From: Desulfoluna spongiiphila
GTDB taxonomy: Bacteria > Desulfobacterota > Desulfobacteria > Desulfobacterales > Desulfolunaceae
Direction of reading: 5' to 3'
DNA length: 64,000 bases
NCBI RefSeq assembly: GCF_900101345.1
Contig: NZ_FMUX01000017.1
Coordinates: forward strand, 80,240-144,239
Below the pieces are notes generated by a model. The model was not told where the DNA came from. It searched no databases and was given only the letters and a program-made list of their open reading frames with translations. Each line of letters starts with the position of its first letter. Within the stretch, counting starts at the first letter, position 1. Made by a program: the position numbers and the translations under genes. Positions 9,193 through 17,893 of this stretch are shown here, one piece after another.

Positions 9193-9244
9193 CCTGTTTG
9201 TCAAACTTTTTAAAAGTTTGGCCCCCGGCAGGGCCGCCGGAGGC
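9193..9244 (-). repeat. Family B intergenic repeat
   Basis: The plus strand reads CCTGTTTGTCAAACTTTTTA then AAAGTTTGGCCCCC, and ends GCCGCCGGAGGC. It contains the AAACTTTT/AAAAGTTT palindrome and the GC-rich inverted repeat that define family B. A decayed relative may follow at about 9281-9350. Confidence 0.75.
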
Positions 9245-9383
9245 ATTTGAGCTGAGTTGTGGCAAACTTTTTTCAAGACCTGTTTCTTTCGTTTTTTTAA
9301 ACGTTTACCCCCGGATATAAGCCAAAGGGCCTCTGCGGCCCTCCCTCCCTTGAAGCCCCCCCCGGTGTCGCGACGCCATCCCA

Positions 9384-9424
9384 CAAAAAAAGGGAGCAAG
9401 GTGTGATCACACCTGCTCCCTTTC
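9384..9424 (-). terminator. Strong, probably bidirectional intrinsic terminator at the end of the pil operon
   Basis: GGGAGCA (9392-9398) and TGCTCCC (9414-9420) flank an inner palindrome (GGTGTGATCACACC), giving an almost fully paired stem. On the minus strand it is followed by a 7-8 nt T-run, so it terminates pilMNOPQ about 65 nt after the pilQ stop. Confidence 0.85.
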
Positions 9425-9488
9425 GTTCAACATGCTTTTTTATGCAACGCTCTGCACGGGGCCGGTTGCCCAACGCCCTGTGTATGCC

Positions 9489-11858
9489 CTAAATCTTCAA
9501 TTCATCCATTTTCACCACACGGGGGGTGAGGAAGACCAGCAGTTCCTGCTTCTCTTCCGTACGCGTGCGGTTCTTGAAGAGCCAGCCCAGGACCGGAATC
9601 TGTGAAAGCACCGGAAAGGCCGATTCGGCAAAGGTTTTGTTTGACTTGATGATACCACCGATAACGATGGTCTCCCCATCGTTCATGATGAGCTCGGTCT
9701 CCACGCCCTTGGTGTTGAGGCCCGGGATCCCGTTGGTGATGCTACCCACGTCGTTCTTGTCGATGAGCACCTGAAGGGAGATCCGGTCATCGGCCGTCAC
9801 ATGGGGGGTCACCTCAAGCCTCAGCTCCACCTCTTTAAATTCAATGTCCACGTCGCCGTCTTCAACGGTCTGGTAGGGAATTTCAACCCCCTGCTTGATG
9901 GTGGCCTTCTTGTTGTCCAGGGTGAGGACCTTCGGAGACGAAACGATCTTGCCGGTACCCTTGGTCTCAAGGGCCGTGAGCTTGGCATCCAGGATCAGGG
10001 TGTTGCCGGTGAGCCGTGAAAAGTTGATGCCGATGCTGTTATCGGTTTCCACCCCGTAGTCCATGGCCACACCGTAGCCGTAAACACCTCCAAGGGTGCT
10101 GCTGTCATTGCCCTGCCCGACGGTGGGATACCCCTCGGTCTGCGCGTTCCAGGTCACACCAAAGGCCCTGGTGAAATTGGATGAGGCCTCCACAATCCGG
10201 GCTTCGATGATCACCTGGGGCGTAATGCGGTCAATCTGTTTGACGATTGCACGGGCCTGGGCGATCTTTTCCGCGGTGTCGGTGATGATCAACTGGTTGG
10301 TACGGGTATCCACACTCACGCTCCCACGCTCCGAGGTCAGGATACGCTCCAGGTGGGGCTTGATGTCCGTTTCTGCGTTGGAGTAGCTGATCAGGATGTA
10401 CTCCGTGCTCATGGGGGCCATTGCCTTCTGTATCTCTTTGGAGAACTGCTGGGAGGCAATGTATTGAAGCCGCGCAGCCTCCTCTTCCTTCAAGGTTTTC
10501 AGGGTGGCGATGCGGGTGATGCCGTTTTCTTTCACCGAGCCCAGCATGTTCATCTTGAGTACCAAATCCAGGATCTGATCCCAGGGAACCGGGTTCTGAA
10601 GGGTCATGGTGACCTGGCCGGTAACATCCTTGTCGATGGCAAAGTTCTGGCCGCTGACCGCACGGATAATGCGGAACACGTTTTTGATGTCGGTCTCAAA
10701 AAAGTCCACGGCAATCTTTTCGCCGGAATAGGACTTGGACTTGCCCACGGAAATTTCAGGTTCCATGGATTCCATCACCTCGGGTTGGACCGGAGCGGCG
10801 CTGGTAGCACCATCCGGAAATGCAGCCATGTCAGAACCTGCCGCATCAGGAACAGCCATCACGTCCGCCTCGGTGATGGCCTTTTTCCAACTAGGAAGCT
10901 TGGCGTCGTCCTCTTTCTGGGGAGGAACGCTTGAGGGATCGATACTCACCTCAATCTGGTCGCCGCTCTGGCTCACCAGGTACGGCACGGCATCCCGGAG
11001 TTCAATGATAAAAAGAGCATCCCCTTCCATCTGCTCAGTCTGCACCGGCAGGATCCGGTTCACCGCGCTGTTGAACCGAGTGGTGATGATGGGGCGTTTC
11101 CGTGAATCGGGAAGGGTGGTGTCGGAAAGCTTGAGATACAGGGTTTTCTCGTCCTTTTTGCTCACCTTGTACCCTACCGGCCCGGTGGTCCCGATGAGGA
11201 TGGTGGAGGCCCCGCTCTGGGTGCTGGTAAAGTCAATCTGGCTTACCGTGGCCGGTCCCACCGAAACGGGCTGAACGGCCGGAGCCTGAACAGCCGCCGG
11301 CTCCTGTACAGCGATCTCTTCGGCTTCCACCGTCATTTCGGCAACAGAGGCTTCCGCCGGGACCTCATCATCGGCTTCGGCTGCAACAGCCACCTCAGGC
11401 ATCTGTGCTTCAACAGAGGTGAAGACCACATTCAATCCGTTTCCGCTGCGCACCACCTCGTACTCAGACTCGTCCTTAAGAAGGATCTTGAGCTGTGTCG
11501 CGTTGCCCTGCCGGGATGCTTCGATGGTCTCCACCACTGCGTTATCAACCGGTGACTGGACGGCTCCATCGGCCACATCCGCGTCCGGAAAATGCAGCAC
11601 CACCCCCGGGGGGAGGGACTGTGGAATCGAAGCGTAGGTCAGCATGGCGCTGCCCTGGATGGATACCACCACCTCGCCGGACGCCACACGGGTGTCCACA
11701 CCGGTAATGACCCGCTCAGCCATGACGGATGGCGTTTCAACGACAGGTGTGACCGCTCCCTTGTCGGATGCACAGCCGCCTGCCGTCAACGCCGCGAGAA
11801 AAACAAAGAGCACGACTGCAGCTGCCTGCCTGCGCAACATTGAGGTCTTGTCAAACAT
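9489..11858 (-). CDS. pilQ: Type IV pilus secretin PilQ
   Basis: This outer-membrane secretin lets the type IV pilus cross the outer membrane. It is 789 residues. The N-terminal signal has a lipobox-like LTAGGC (Cys29). Two AMIN-type peptidoglycan-binding regions cover about 50-320, separated by an Ala/Glu/Val-rich linker. A secretin N0/STN domain follows (FFETDIKNVFRIIRAVSGQN, about 390-450), then an N1 domain and the C-terminal secretin barrel (VEIPYQTVEDGD to ELLVFLTPRVV, about 545-785). The ATG at 11858 lies just after the pilP stop and uses a GGAG inside the last pilP codons. A TTG at 11873 is the alternative. It is the last gene of pilMNOPQ. Confidence 0.94.
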   Translation of the reverse strand: MFDKTSMLRRQAAAVVLFVFLAALTAGGCASDKGAVTPVVETPSVMAERVITGVDTRVASGEVVVSIQGSAMLTYASIPQSLPPGVVLHFPDADVADGAVQSPVDNAVVETIEASRQGNATQLKILLKDESEYEVVRSGNGLNVVFTSVEAQMPEVAVAAEADDEVPAEASVAEMTVEAEEIAVQEPAAVQAPAVQPVSVGPATVSQIDFTSTQSGASTILIGTTGPVGYKVSKKDEKTLYLKLSDTTLPDSRKRPIITTRFNSAVNRILPVQTEQMEGDALFIIELRDAVPYLVSQSGDQIEVSIDPSSVPPQKEDDAKLPSWKKAITEADVMAVPDAAGSDMAAFPDGATSAAPVQPEVMESMEPEISVGKSKSYSGEKIAVDFFETDIKNVFRIIRAVSGQNFAIDKDVTGQVTMTLQNPVPWDQILDLVLKMNMLGSVKENGITRIATLKTLKEEEAARLQYIASQQFSKEIQKAMAPMSTEYILISYSNAETDIKPHLERILTSERGSVSVDTRTNQLIITDTAEKIAQARAIVKQIDRITPQVIIEARIVEASSNFTRAFGVTWNAQTEGYPTVGQGNDSSTLGGVYGYGVAMDYGVETDNSIGINFSRLTGNTLILDAKLTALETKGTGKIVSSPKVLTLDNKKATIKQGVEIPYQTVEDGDVDIEFKEVELRLEVTPHVTADDRISLQVLIDKNDVGSITNGIPGLNTKGVETELIMNDGETIVIGGIIKSNKTFAESAFPVLSQIPVLGWLFKNRTRTEEKQELLVFLTPRVVKMDELKI

Positions 11859-11859
11859 A

Positions 11860-12543
11860 TTAGTCTTCTCCAAGAGGTTTCTGAAGTTTAAGTTCCCGTG
11901 TCCGAACCACTATTTTCCCGAGGAAATTTTCCACTTCTTCTTCAATAACCACCCGGTCCCTGGCGATCTCCACAACCTGTCCCGAGTTGACGCCCATATA
12001 GGTCCCTTTACGGACCACATAGCCTTTGCCGCCGGTCTCTTCCACCATGGCCATGCTCCGCCCGGGCATGCTGACGATCCCCACAAGCTTGAGTTGGCCG
12101 ATGTCCAGTTTTTCCAAGGGGGTCAGCCGGGAGATCCTGGTCTGACGAACCGTAGGCCGTGACTCTCCCTCCACAGCCTGGGTGCCGCTGCTGCCCCGGG
12201 CAAACACGGGTTCAAAGGGGTCCACGCGCCCTGCCGGGTCGTAGCTGCTTTTTCCGTAAAGCATCTCATCCGAGGCCTTTTCGGAGAGCACGGCCGGCTG
12301 TGCCGCAGCACTCTCTGCGGGGGGCACCCCACCCACCGCCGGAATCGATGCAGCATCCGCCGCTTCCGGCTCAGGTGTAGGCTTCTTCTTGGCCTCAATG
12401 GGCACCGTCTCTTTTTTGGACACCTTGAAAGTCTTGACGGTGTCCTGGGACTGCGCTGCGTCATCCGCCCTGTCACACCCTGAAAAGAGAGGCCCGACAA
12501 GAAAGGCAGCCGTCACTATCGATGTAATGATCTTTTTTGGCAT
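11860..12543 (-). CDS. pilP: Type IV pilus lipoprotein PilP
   Basis: PilP is an inner-membrane lipoprotein that links the PilNO complex to the PilQ secretin. This 227-residue product has a lipobox (LVGPLFSGC, Cys near 23) and a long low-complexity Ala/Pro/Glu region (about 25-110). A conserved C-terminal beta domain follows (LTPLEKLDIGQLKLVGIVSMPGR to VVIEEEVENFLGKIV). The protein is longer than the roughly 180 residues common for PilP because of the linker. It sits between pilO and pilQ and overlaps the pilQ region by only a few bases. Confidence 0.9.
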   Translation of the reverse strand: MPKKIITSIVTAAFLVGPLFSGCDRADDAAQSQDTVKTFKVSKKETVPIEAKKKPTPEPEAADAASIPAVGGVPPAESAAAQPAVLSEKASDEMLYGKSSYDPAGRVDPFEPVFARGSSGTQAVEGESRPTVRQTRISRLTPLEKLDIGQLKLVGIVSMPGRSMAMVEETGGKGYVVRKGTYMGVNSGQVVEIARDRVVIEEEVENFLGKIVVRTRELKLQKPLGED

Positions 12544-12567
12544 GGCTCACGATCTTTGTTTGATGGA

Positions 12568-13176
12568 TTATTTCTTCTTTGCAGGCTCTTTTTTCTCGAT
12601 GAATTTATACGTCACAGCCGTACACTTGGTTGAGATCTTGCCCTCTTTGTACCCACTGATCTTGATGTCCCTGATGTTGACGATACGGTTCAAACCGGTC
12701 ACCTTGTCCATGAACATCACCGTATTATGAAAATTTCCTTTGATATGGAGGCTTACGGGAATTTCACCATAAAACTCCTTGTTCACCTCTTTCTGGGGCT
12801 GGAACAAAAGAAACTCCAGACCCGTATCCTGTCCGGATTGAGAGATGCTCGTCAAAAGCGAAGGGATCTCCTTTTTTTCAGGCAGGGCCCGCATCACCTT
12901 CCGAAACTCCGCCTCTTTCATCTTCCACTCCCGTTTGAGGGAAGCCAGGCGGGCGGCTTTCTTGCGGGCAACCTCGAGTTGGGTCCCAAGGGACTGCAAG
13001 GTCTGCTTTTGCTGTTTGATCACTTCGTATTTGGGCAGGATGGAGAAGTAGAAGATCGATCCGATCAACACGATGCATGTGATCGCACAGATGGCTATCC
13101 TCTGGATCTTGTCAAGCTCTTCAACCCTTTTGAACAGGGGGTCCAACGACTGAAACGCTGAGGACTTGTTCATCAT
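12568..13176 (-). CDS. pilO: Type IV pilus inner-membrane protein PilO
   Basis: PilO forms a membrane heterodimer with PilN and joins the cytoplasmic PilM to PilP/PilQ. The 202-residue product has one transmembrane helix (IAICAITCIVLIGSIFYFSI, about 26-45). A periplasmic coiled coil covers about 50-95, and a ferredoxin-like domain ends in a Lys-rich tail. The start at 13176 overlaps the pilN stop (ATGA). The frame opens further upstream to 13233, but that extension lies wholly inside pilN and lacks PilO character. Confidence 0.92.
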   Translation of the reverse strand: MMNKSSAFQSLDPLFKRVEELDKIQRIAICAITCIVLIGSIFYFSILPKYEVIKQQKQTLQSLGTQLEVARKKAARLASLKREWKMKEAEFRKVMRALPEKKEIPSLLTSISQSGQDTGLEFLLFQPQKEVNKEFYGEIPVSLHIKGNFHNTVMFMDKVTGLNRIVNIRDIKISGYKEGKISTKCTAVTYKFIEKKEPAKKK

Positions 13177-13760
13177 TTTACCTTCATACCGGTTGCATTG
13201 GAGGGTTTTTGTTTCAACTTGGCCCGGGTGCACACGATTTCAAAATGCTTCATGGCCACGCTCTTCTTGGAGGCACCCAGCTTCAAGATCCTCAGGCTGG
13301 CGCTGGAAAAATACTCCGATGACTCGAGTCTCCGCGTAAAATCCGCCACGGTGATCTCATCCAGGGCCGCCCCCTTGAGGGTCACATTTTTTCCCACCTC
13401 GTCGTAACTCTGGATCCACATGCGGTCAGGGATCACCAGCTCCGTCATGGCGCCCAGTACCTTGACAGGGGCCTTGCGAACCACCTGGAGGGATTCGATG
13501 ATATCAATCTTCTTCTGCAGCATTTTGTTTTTCTTGTTGATGGTGTCCACCTCCCGGGCCTTTTTCTTGAACTTGTTCAGTTCGGCCTGGGTATCGCTGA
13601 CCTCCCCCTCGTACTTATCAACCGCCGCACTCACACTCAGGGAGTAGCCGCCCATCCCCACGCCAATCAGAATGACCAGCAGAACAAAAATCGACACCTG
13701 GCGTCGGACATTCTCTTTCGTTCGAGCATCTCGAAAAGGGAGTAAGTTGATTCGTATCAT
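13173..13760 (-). CDS. pilN: Type IV pilus inner-membrane protein PilN
   Basis: The N-terminus MIRINLLPFRD is the conserved cytoplasmic peptide of PilN that docks into PilM. It is followed by one transmembrane helix (about 22-45), a coiled coil (about 50-95) and a periplasmic ferredoxin-like domain. At 195 residues it is the usual length. The start overlaps the pilM stop by 4 nt and the end overlaps pilO by 4 nt, which indicates coupled translation of the assembly subcomplex. Confidence 0.93.
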   Translation of the reverse strand: MIRINLLPFRDARTKENVRRQVSIFVLLVILIGVGMGGYSLSVSAAVDKYEGEVSDTQAELNKFKKKAREVDTINKKNKMLQKKIDIIESLQVVRKAPVKVLGAMTELVIPDRMWIQSYDEVGKNVTLKGAALDEITVADFTRRLESSEYFSSASLRILKLGASKKSVAMKHFEIVCTRAKLKQKPSNATGMKVK

Positions 13761-14824
13761 TTGTCGTTCACTTTCCTTATCGCAAGCCCCATGCAGATGG
13801 CGGCTTGAGGTGCCATCTGCTTGAGATAGTCATCGTCAATGCGACCCTCCCCCAAGTCCACAGACTTGAAGGGATCAATGGTCTCGACCTCCGTGGAGGT
13901 CCTCAATGCCAGCATCTTTTTGAAATCGGTGATGTTTCCGCCACCGCCGCTGATCAGAATCTTCTGGATCCTCTCTTCGGGGTAGGTGGAATAGAAAAAG
14001 TCCAGGGCGCGGCTGATCTCCGTACACCAGTCCGCGATGACAGCCGACTCAATATCTTTCAACTCTTCGTTTGAGATACGCTCGCCGTTGTTGTTCAGCT
14101 TGATCTCCTCGGCCTCGTCCGGGGAACAGTCGAGCAGGGAGGAGATTTTCAGGTTTGTCTGCCCGCACCCCAGGGACACGTCCCGCATAAACAGCGAGGA
14201 ACGGCCTTTAAGGATGTTCAGGGAGGTCTTGCTGGCACCGACGTCGATGAGGGCCACAAATTCCTCACCCGTGGCGTCGGGCCCCATGTACCCGAGTTCA
14301 TAGATATTCTGCAGGGCAAAGGCGTCCACATCCACGATACACGAGGCCAGGCCAGCCATCTCCAGGACGTTGACGTAATCGGCGATCATCTCTTTTTTGG
14401 CCGCCACAAGGAGCACGCTCATCTGGTTGGGGTTGTGCTCGCTCTCGCCCATGATCTGGAAGTCGAGGTTCACATCGCTGATATCAAAGGGAATGTACTG
14501 TTCGGCTTCAAAGTGGATGGTGGACTGAAGGGCCTCTTCCGTCATGGCCTGGACGTTGATTTTCTTGACGACGACGGAGTACCCGCCGATGGAGATGGCG
14601 GCGTTGGGGGTTTTGATATTATAGGCTCGAAGGGCTTCGCGAATGGTCTCGGCAACCTCTTCGGGATCGCGAATAACCCCTTCTTCAATGGCGCCGCTGG
14701 GCATGTCGTAGAGGCCGAAGCGCTTCAATGCATACCCGTTTTTCGTATCAGCCACTTCAGCCACCTTGATGGCACTGGATCCGATATCAAGACCAATCAG
14801 CTGATCTTTTTTGCCAAATGTCAT
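13757..14824 (-). CDS. pilM: Type IV pilus assembly ATPase-like protein PilM
   Basis: PilM is a cytoplasmic actin/FtsA-fold protein that binds the PilN N-terminal peptide. This 355-residue protein has the phosphate-1 segment LIGLDIGSSAIKVAEV at about 9-24, the second phosphate segment ALIDVGASKTSLNIL at about 193-207, and the adenosine motif ILISGGGGNITDF near 290-302. It is the first gene of the minus-strand operon pilM-N-O-P-Q. No pilin, PilB, PilT or PilC gene is nearby, so the machine is completed from elsewhere in the genome. Confidence 0.94.
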   Translation of the reverse strand: MTFGKKDQLIGLDIGSSAIKVAEVADTKNGYALKRFGLYDMPSGAIEEGVIRDPEEVAETIREALRAYNIKTPNAAISIGGYSVVVKKINVQAMTEEALQSTIHFEAEQYIPFDISDVNLDFQIMGESEHNPNQMSVLLVAAKKEMIADYVNVLEMAGLASCIVDVDAFALQNIYELGYMGPDATGEEFVALIDVGASKTSLNILKGRSSLFMRDVSLGCGQTNLKISSLLDCSPDEAEEIKLNNNGERISNEELKDIESAVIADWCTEISRALDFFYSTYPEERIQKILISGGGGNITDFKKMLALRTSTEVETIDPFKSVDLGEGRIDDDYLKQMAPQAAICMGLAIRKVNDK

Positions 14825-15457
14825 AAGTACACCCTATACAGGAATGGAATTTATGGACGTCATGGGCATGCCCCCCAAAGGGCACACCTGATTCCATGAG
14901 GACACCACGCCGCGTCTGCGATACAAGAGGTCTCATTCACAGCTTTTCGCAAAAAGGCCGGAACGGACAAGCGTCCGTCATGCGAAAACCTGTTTATTGT
15001 TTTGTTAATTTTCAGATACATATTTTCAAGGATTGCTACAATGAAGTCAAGAGAAAACTATAACTCACCCGGATGACTAACATATCTTGTGCGGCCTCAT
15101 GAAATAAATCAAGATATTGTATTCATAGCTCGCTGTTTTTTCTTTTTTTCAAAATTTAACAATACCCGATAAAGGCAACAATGAGAGAGGTGAGTACGCC
15201 TTGTCCTTGGATACAGAGAGCAAGACAAGGGAGATGAACGGAGCCCCTTCCGGAAGGTTTGGAGAGCCTCACAGCCCGACCGTTTACCTCAATCTTGGGG
15301 GGAATGATAAGGCCTGCACTTGGAATAAAATCAATACTATTTCTTTACGATTATCCATTCACACATGATTCTGTCAAGGATTTTCCAATGCGTGACGAAT
15401 GAAAAGAATGGGGTTGGAAAGCAACTCGGCCGGGCTTGAATAAACCGGGTAACGCTC
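14825..15457. other. Long AT-richer intergenic region upstream of pilM
   Basis: This stretch of roughly 630 bases has no convincing gene and is visibly more AT-rich than its surroundings between about 14990 and 15180. It must hold the pilM promoter, reading left. No clear sigma-70 or sigma-54 promoter pair was found, and no known riboswitch or RNA motif was recognised. Confidence 0.5.
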
Positions 15458-15484
15458 AATAAAAAAGGCGCCCTCAGAGGCGCC
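15458..15484 (-). terminator. Intrinsic terminator downstream of the TPR membrane-protein gene
   Basis: Two GGCGCC arms (15467-15472 and 15479-15484) form a short GC-rich stem, followed on the minus strand by TTTTTTATT. It lies about 80 nt after the stop of the gene ending at 15567. Confidence 0.8.
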
Positions 15485-15566
15485 CCATCCCCTTGAGAAA
15501 GCATGCAGCGGGCACATGGCCCCGTGTTGAGTTCAACACCGGCCACATGCCCGTAAATCAGGGGAA

Positions 15567-16250
15567 TTACAATCCCGGCACCTTTTCCGACGCCAGGTTT
15601 TTATAGACAGAAGGTGATGGGTTCTCCAGGATTTCGCGGTAAAGGGCTTCGGCCCCTTCTGAATCGCCACGGGTCTCCTTGATGCGGGCCAGGAGAAAGG
15701 TCGCTTCTTCGCGCTTCACAGCAACCCCTGCGGACCGTATCTTTTCGTATGCCGCGGCGGCCTCGTCCGTTTTCCCCACCTGCTCCAGGGCCTGGCCCTG
15801 ACCGCACCACGCGATGCTGCGAAGGGAACTGCCGGAGTCAAACCCGTTGGCTGCAGCACCATACCAGGCGGAGGCCGATTCAAAATCACCGTTTTCGAAG
15901 GCCAGCCCCCCGTACCAGAGCAGGGCCGCGTCGTAGGTGGCCGCCCCGCCTTTCATGCCGTTAAGGGCGGCCGGGGCGTCGCCCAACCACCGCTGCAGGG
16001 CAATCTCCCTGCCCTCACGGGCCTCAAGGGCCTGAAAGTCCGATTTCAGGGACTGAAACGCCAGGGAGGCGCTCCTCACGGCGTTCTGTCGATACAGCCC
16101 CACCCCGGTAACAATGGCCAGAAAAAGGACCACACCGGCAACCCCTAAGGTCACCTGGGTCTTGTTTTCCCGGGCAGTTGTCAGGGTTTTCTCAACAAAT
16201 GCAAGGAACCGATCCTGTTCGGGCACTGCCTGGGGGTTCTCTTTCTGCAT
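15567..16250 (-). CDS. Single-TM TPR protein, YfgM-like
   Basis: The 227-residue protein has a short cytoplasmic N-terminus and one transmembrane helix (VTLGVAGVVLFLAIVTGVGL, about 33-52). A TPR-containing periplasmic domain follows, with helices such as YDAALLWYGGLAFENGDFESA and GDSEGAEALYREIL. This arrangement matches YfgM, an ancillary SecYEG/periplasmic chaperone partner, though the TPR part is weakly diagnostic. AAGGA precedes the ATG. A PfkB kinase gene lies 45 nt upstream in the same direction, so the two are likely co-transcribed. Confidence 0.65.
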   Translation of the reverse strand: MQKENPQAVPEQDRFLAFVEKTLTTARENKTQVTLGVAGVVLFLAIVTGVGLYRQNAVRSASLAFQSLKSDFQALEAREGREIALQRWLGDAPAALNGMKGGAATYDAALLWYGGLAFENGDFESASAWYGAAANGFDSGSSLRSIAWCGQGQALEQVGKTDEAAAAYEKIRSAGVAVKREEATFLLARIKETRGDSEGAEALYREILENPSPSVYKNLASEKVPGL

Positions 16251-16295
16251 GTCGCACCATCCTTACGTTCTGTCGTCGTGGACCACCCGCACCCC

Positions 16296-17294
16296 TTAGG
16301 ATGCAGGCAGCGTGTTTTTAATTCGGTCCCATCCCGCCGCAGGAATATCCGCCCCCGTCACGCGGCACACCTCATAACCGCACGCCGAGGCAATATCGCC
16401 GCAGGTTTCCGCAGGGTATCCCATGACCATGCCGTAAAGAAAACCAGCGGCCCAGAGGTCTCCCGCGCCGGTGGTGTCCACGATGTCTCCGCCAGCCACG
16501 GGCGCCACCTCGGTCACCGTACCGCCGACGGCAATGCGGCTCCCGCGTGCCCCGAGCTTAAGCACCGCGACATCAGCGCACCGGCTCATCTCTGCCAGGG
16601 CCTCGGCCTCGTCGGACAGGCCGGTAAACGCCCGGGCCTCGTCTTCGTTGGCAATGAGGATGTCAACGGAGGGAATCACCGTCTCTTTGATAAAGGAGAG
16701 GGCCTCTTCCACCACCGTGAAGCTTGCCAGGTCCATGGCCACCAGCGCACCGGCTTCTTTGGCGGCCTCAAGGGTCCGGGTCATCAGGTCCTGGTTGAAC
16801 ACAAGGTACCCTTCAATAAGGACAATGGCTGCATCCTTGAACTTCTCCGGGGAAATCTCTGCCGGAGCCAGCTCGGAAGCAGCCCCCAGGTAGGTAAACA
16901 TGGACCGCTGGGCATCCGGAGTGATTATGGACAGAACTCGCCCTGTGGGTGTATCCGAGGTCACAAGATTCGGGGTCACCCCGTTTTGCTTCAGGTCCTT
17001 TTCAAAGATGTCCCCGTAGCTGTCCCGGCCCCGCTTTCCCACAAAGGTCGCCGTGCCGCTGAGGCGTCCCACGCCGATGATGGTGTTGCAGGCGGCACCG
17101 CCGGGCACCACCGTCACCTCGGAGGTCACCTTTTCAAGGACCCCATCGGCAAACGCCCCGTCCACGAGGGTCATGCCCCCCTTGATCTCGCTGATGCCTT
17201 TCAAAAAAGCATCGTCTTCAAACACCAGGAGATCCATCAACGCAGAGCCCACCCCGACGATGCCGCGTTTTTCACCGTTCAACTTGTCGTACAT
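16296..17294 (-). CDS. PfkB-family sugar/nucleoside kinase
   Basis: This is a cytoplasmic kinase of the ribokinase/PfkB fold with 332 residues. The N-terminal signature region GGAACNTIIGVGRLSGTATFVGKRG and the C-terminal catalytic motif DTTGAGDLWAAGFL are intact, with catalytic Asp about 279. The N-terminal GIVGVGSALMDLLV resembles adenosine/inosine-guanosine kinases, so a nucleoside substrate is plausible but unproven. The ATG at 17294 has GGGAG 9 nt upstream, whereas the frame's first codon at 17300 is a TTG. Neighbours do not reveal the pathway. Confidence 0.85.
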   Translation of the reverse strand: MYDKLNGEKRGIVGVGSALMDLLVFEDDAFLKGISEIKGGMTLVDGAFADGVLEKVTSEVTVVPGGAACNTIIGVGRLSGTATFVGKRGRDSYGDIFEKDLKQNGVTPNLVTSDTPTGRVLSIITPDAQRSMFTYLGAASELAPAEISPEKFKDAAIVLIEGYLVFNQDLMTRTLEAAKEAGALVAMDLASFTVVEEALSFIKETVIPSVDILIANEDEARAFTGLSDEAEALAEMSRCADVAVLKLGARGSRIAVGGTVTEVAPVAGGDIVDTTGAGDLWAAGFLYGMVMGYPAETCGDIASACGYEVCRVTGADIPAAGWDRIKNTLPAS

Positions 17295-17360
17295 ATTCAA
17301 CCACTCCCGCGTACCCGCCCCTGGTATGAAGGGGCCCTATGTATAAAATATCAGTGCGAC

Positions 17361-17804
17361 CTACCACACCAGCGATTTGTGTATCCATCCCTTGTCACCG
17401 TCAGCATGCTGGACCTTGATCCAGTTGCCCTTTCGGCTCAGCACATGAAACGGCACCCCGCTGTCCACCACAAACGCCAGGGGCTTCTTGGCTCCCGGCC
17501 CTTTCCGGACATTGCACCTCTCTTTTGTGGTGATGACCGTCGGGGTCTTGGTGACCAGTTTTTTGTAAATCCAACCGGTGTCGTTCTCAAAATCCTTGAC
17601 GTAATACCAGGAGCCGGCCTGGTCCAGAACCAGAAGCGGGTAGTATTTCTCGACCCCCTTCCAGACAATTTCATGCTCGGTGCCGGGTCCGGTTCGGACA
17701 TTGGCAGACTCAACGCTGACGCTGACACGCTGTGCTGCAAGACCCAACACGGGCACAGCCAGCAGCGCCGCCAGCACGACAGGAACAACCCTACGGATTC
17801 GCAT
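17361..17804 (-). CDS. Secreted protein with two bacterial SH3 domains
   Basis: The 147-residue protein has a signal peptide (MRIRRVVPVVLAALLAVPVLGLA, cleaved near Ala-Ala-Gln). Two SH3b repeats follow. One begins VSVESANVRTGPGTEHEIVW, and the other begins TTKERCNVRKGPGAKKPLAFV; each ends with a GWIYKKLV or GWIHKSLVW motif. SH3b domains bind cell-wall or envelope ligands. No catalytic domain is attached, so it may be an envelope binding protein. GGAG precedes the ATG by 7 nt. Confidence 0.85.
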   Translation of the reverse strand: MRIRRVVPVVLAALLAVPVLGLAAQRVSVSVESANVRTGPGTEHEIVWKGVEKYYPLLVLDQAGSWYYVKDFENDTGWIYKKLVTKTPTVITTKERCNVRKGPGAKKPLAFVVDSGVPFHVLSRKGNWIKVQHADGDKGWIHKSLVW

Positions 17805-17893
17805 GCTTCACTCCGTCTTCTGATGTTTGATGTGTTCACTAAAAAAAGGATCTGCCCGGCGCCTCAGGCGCCCACGGCAGGGGCCCGCCTTCC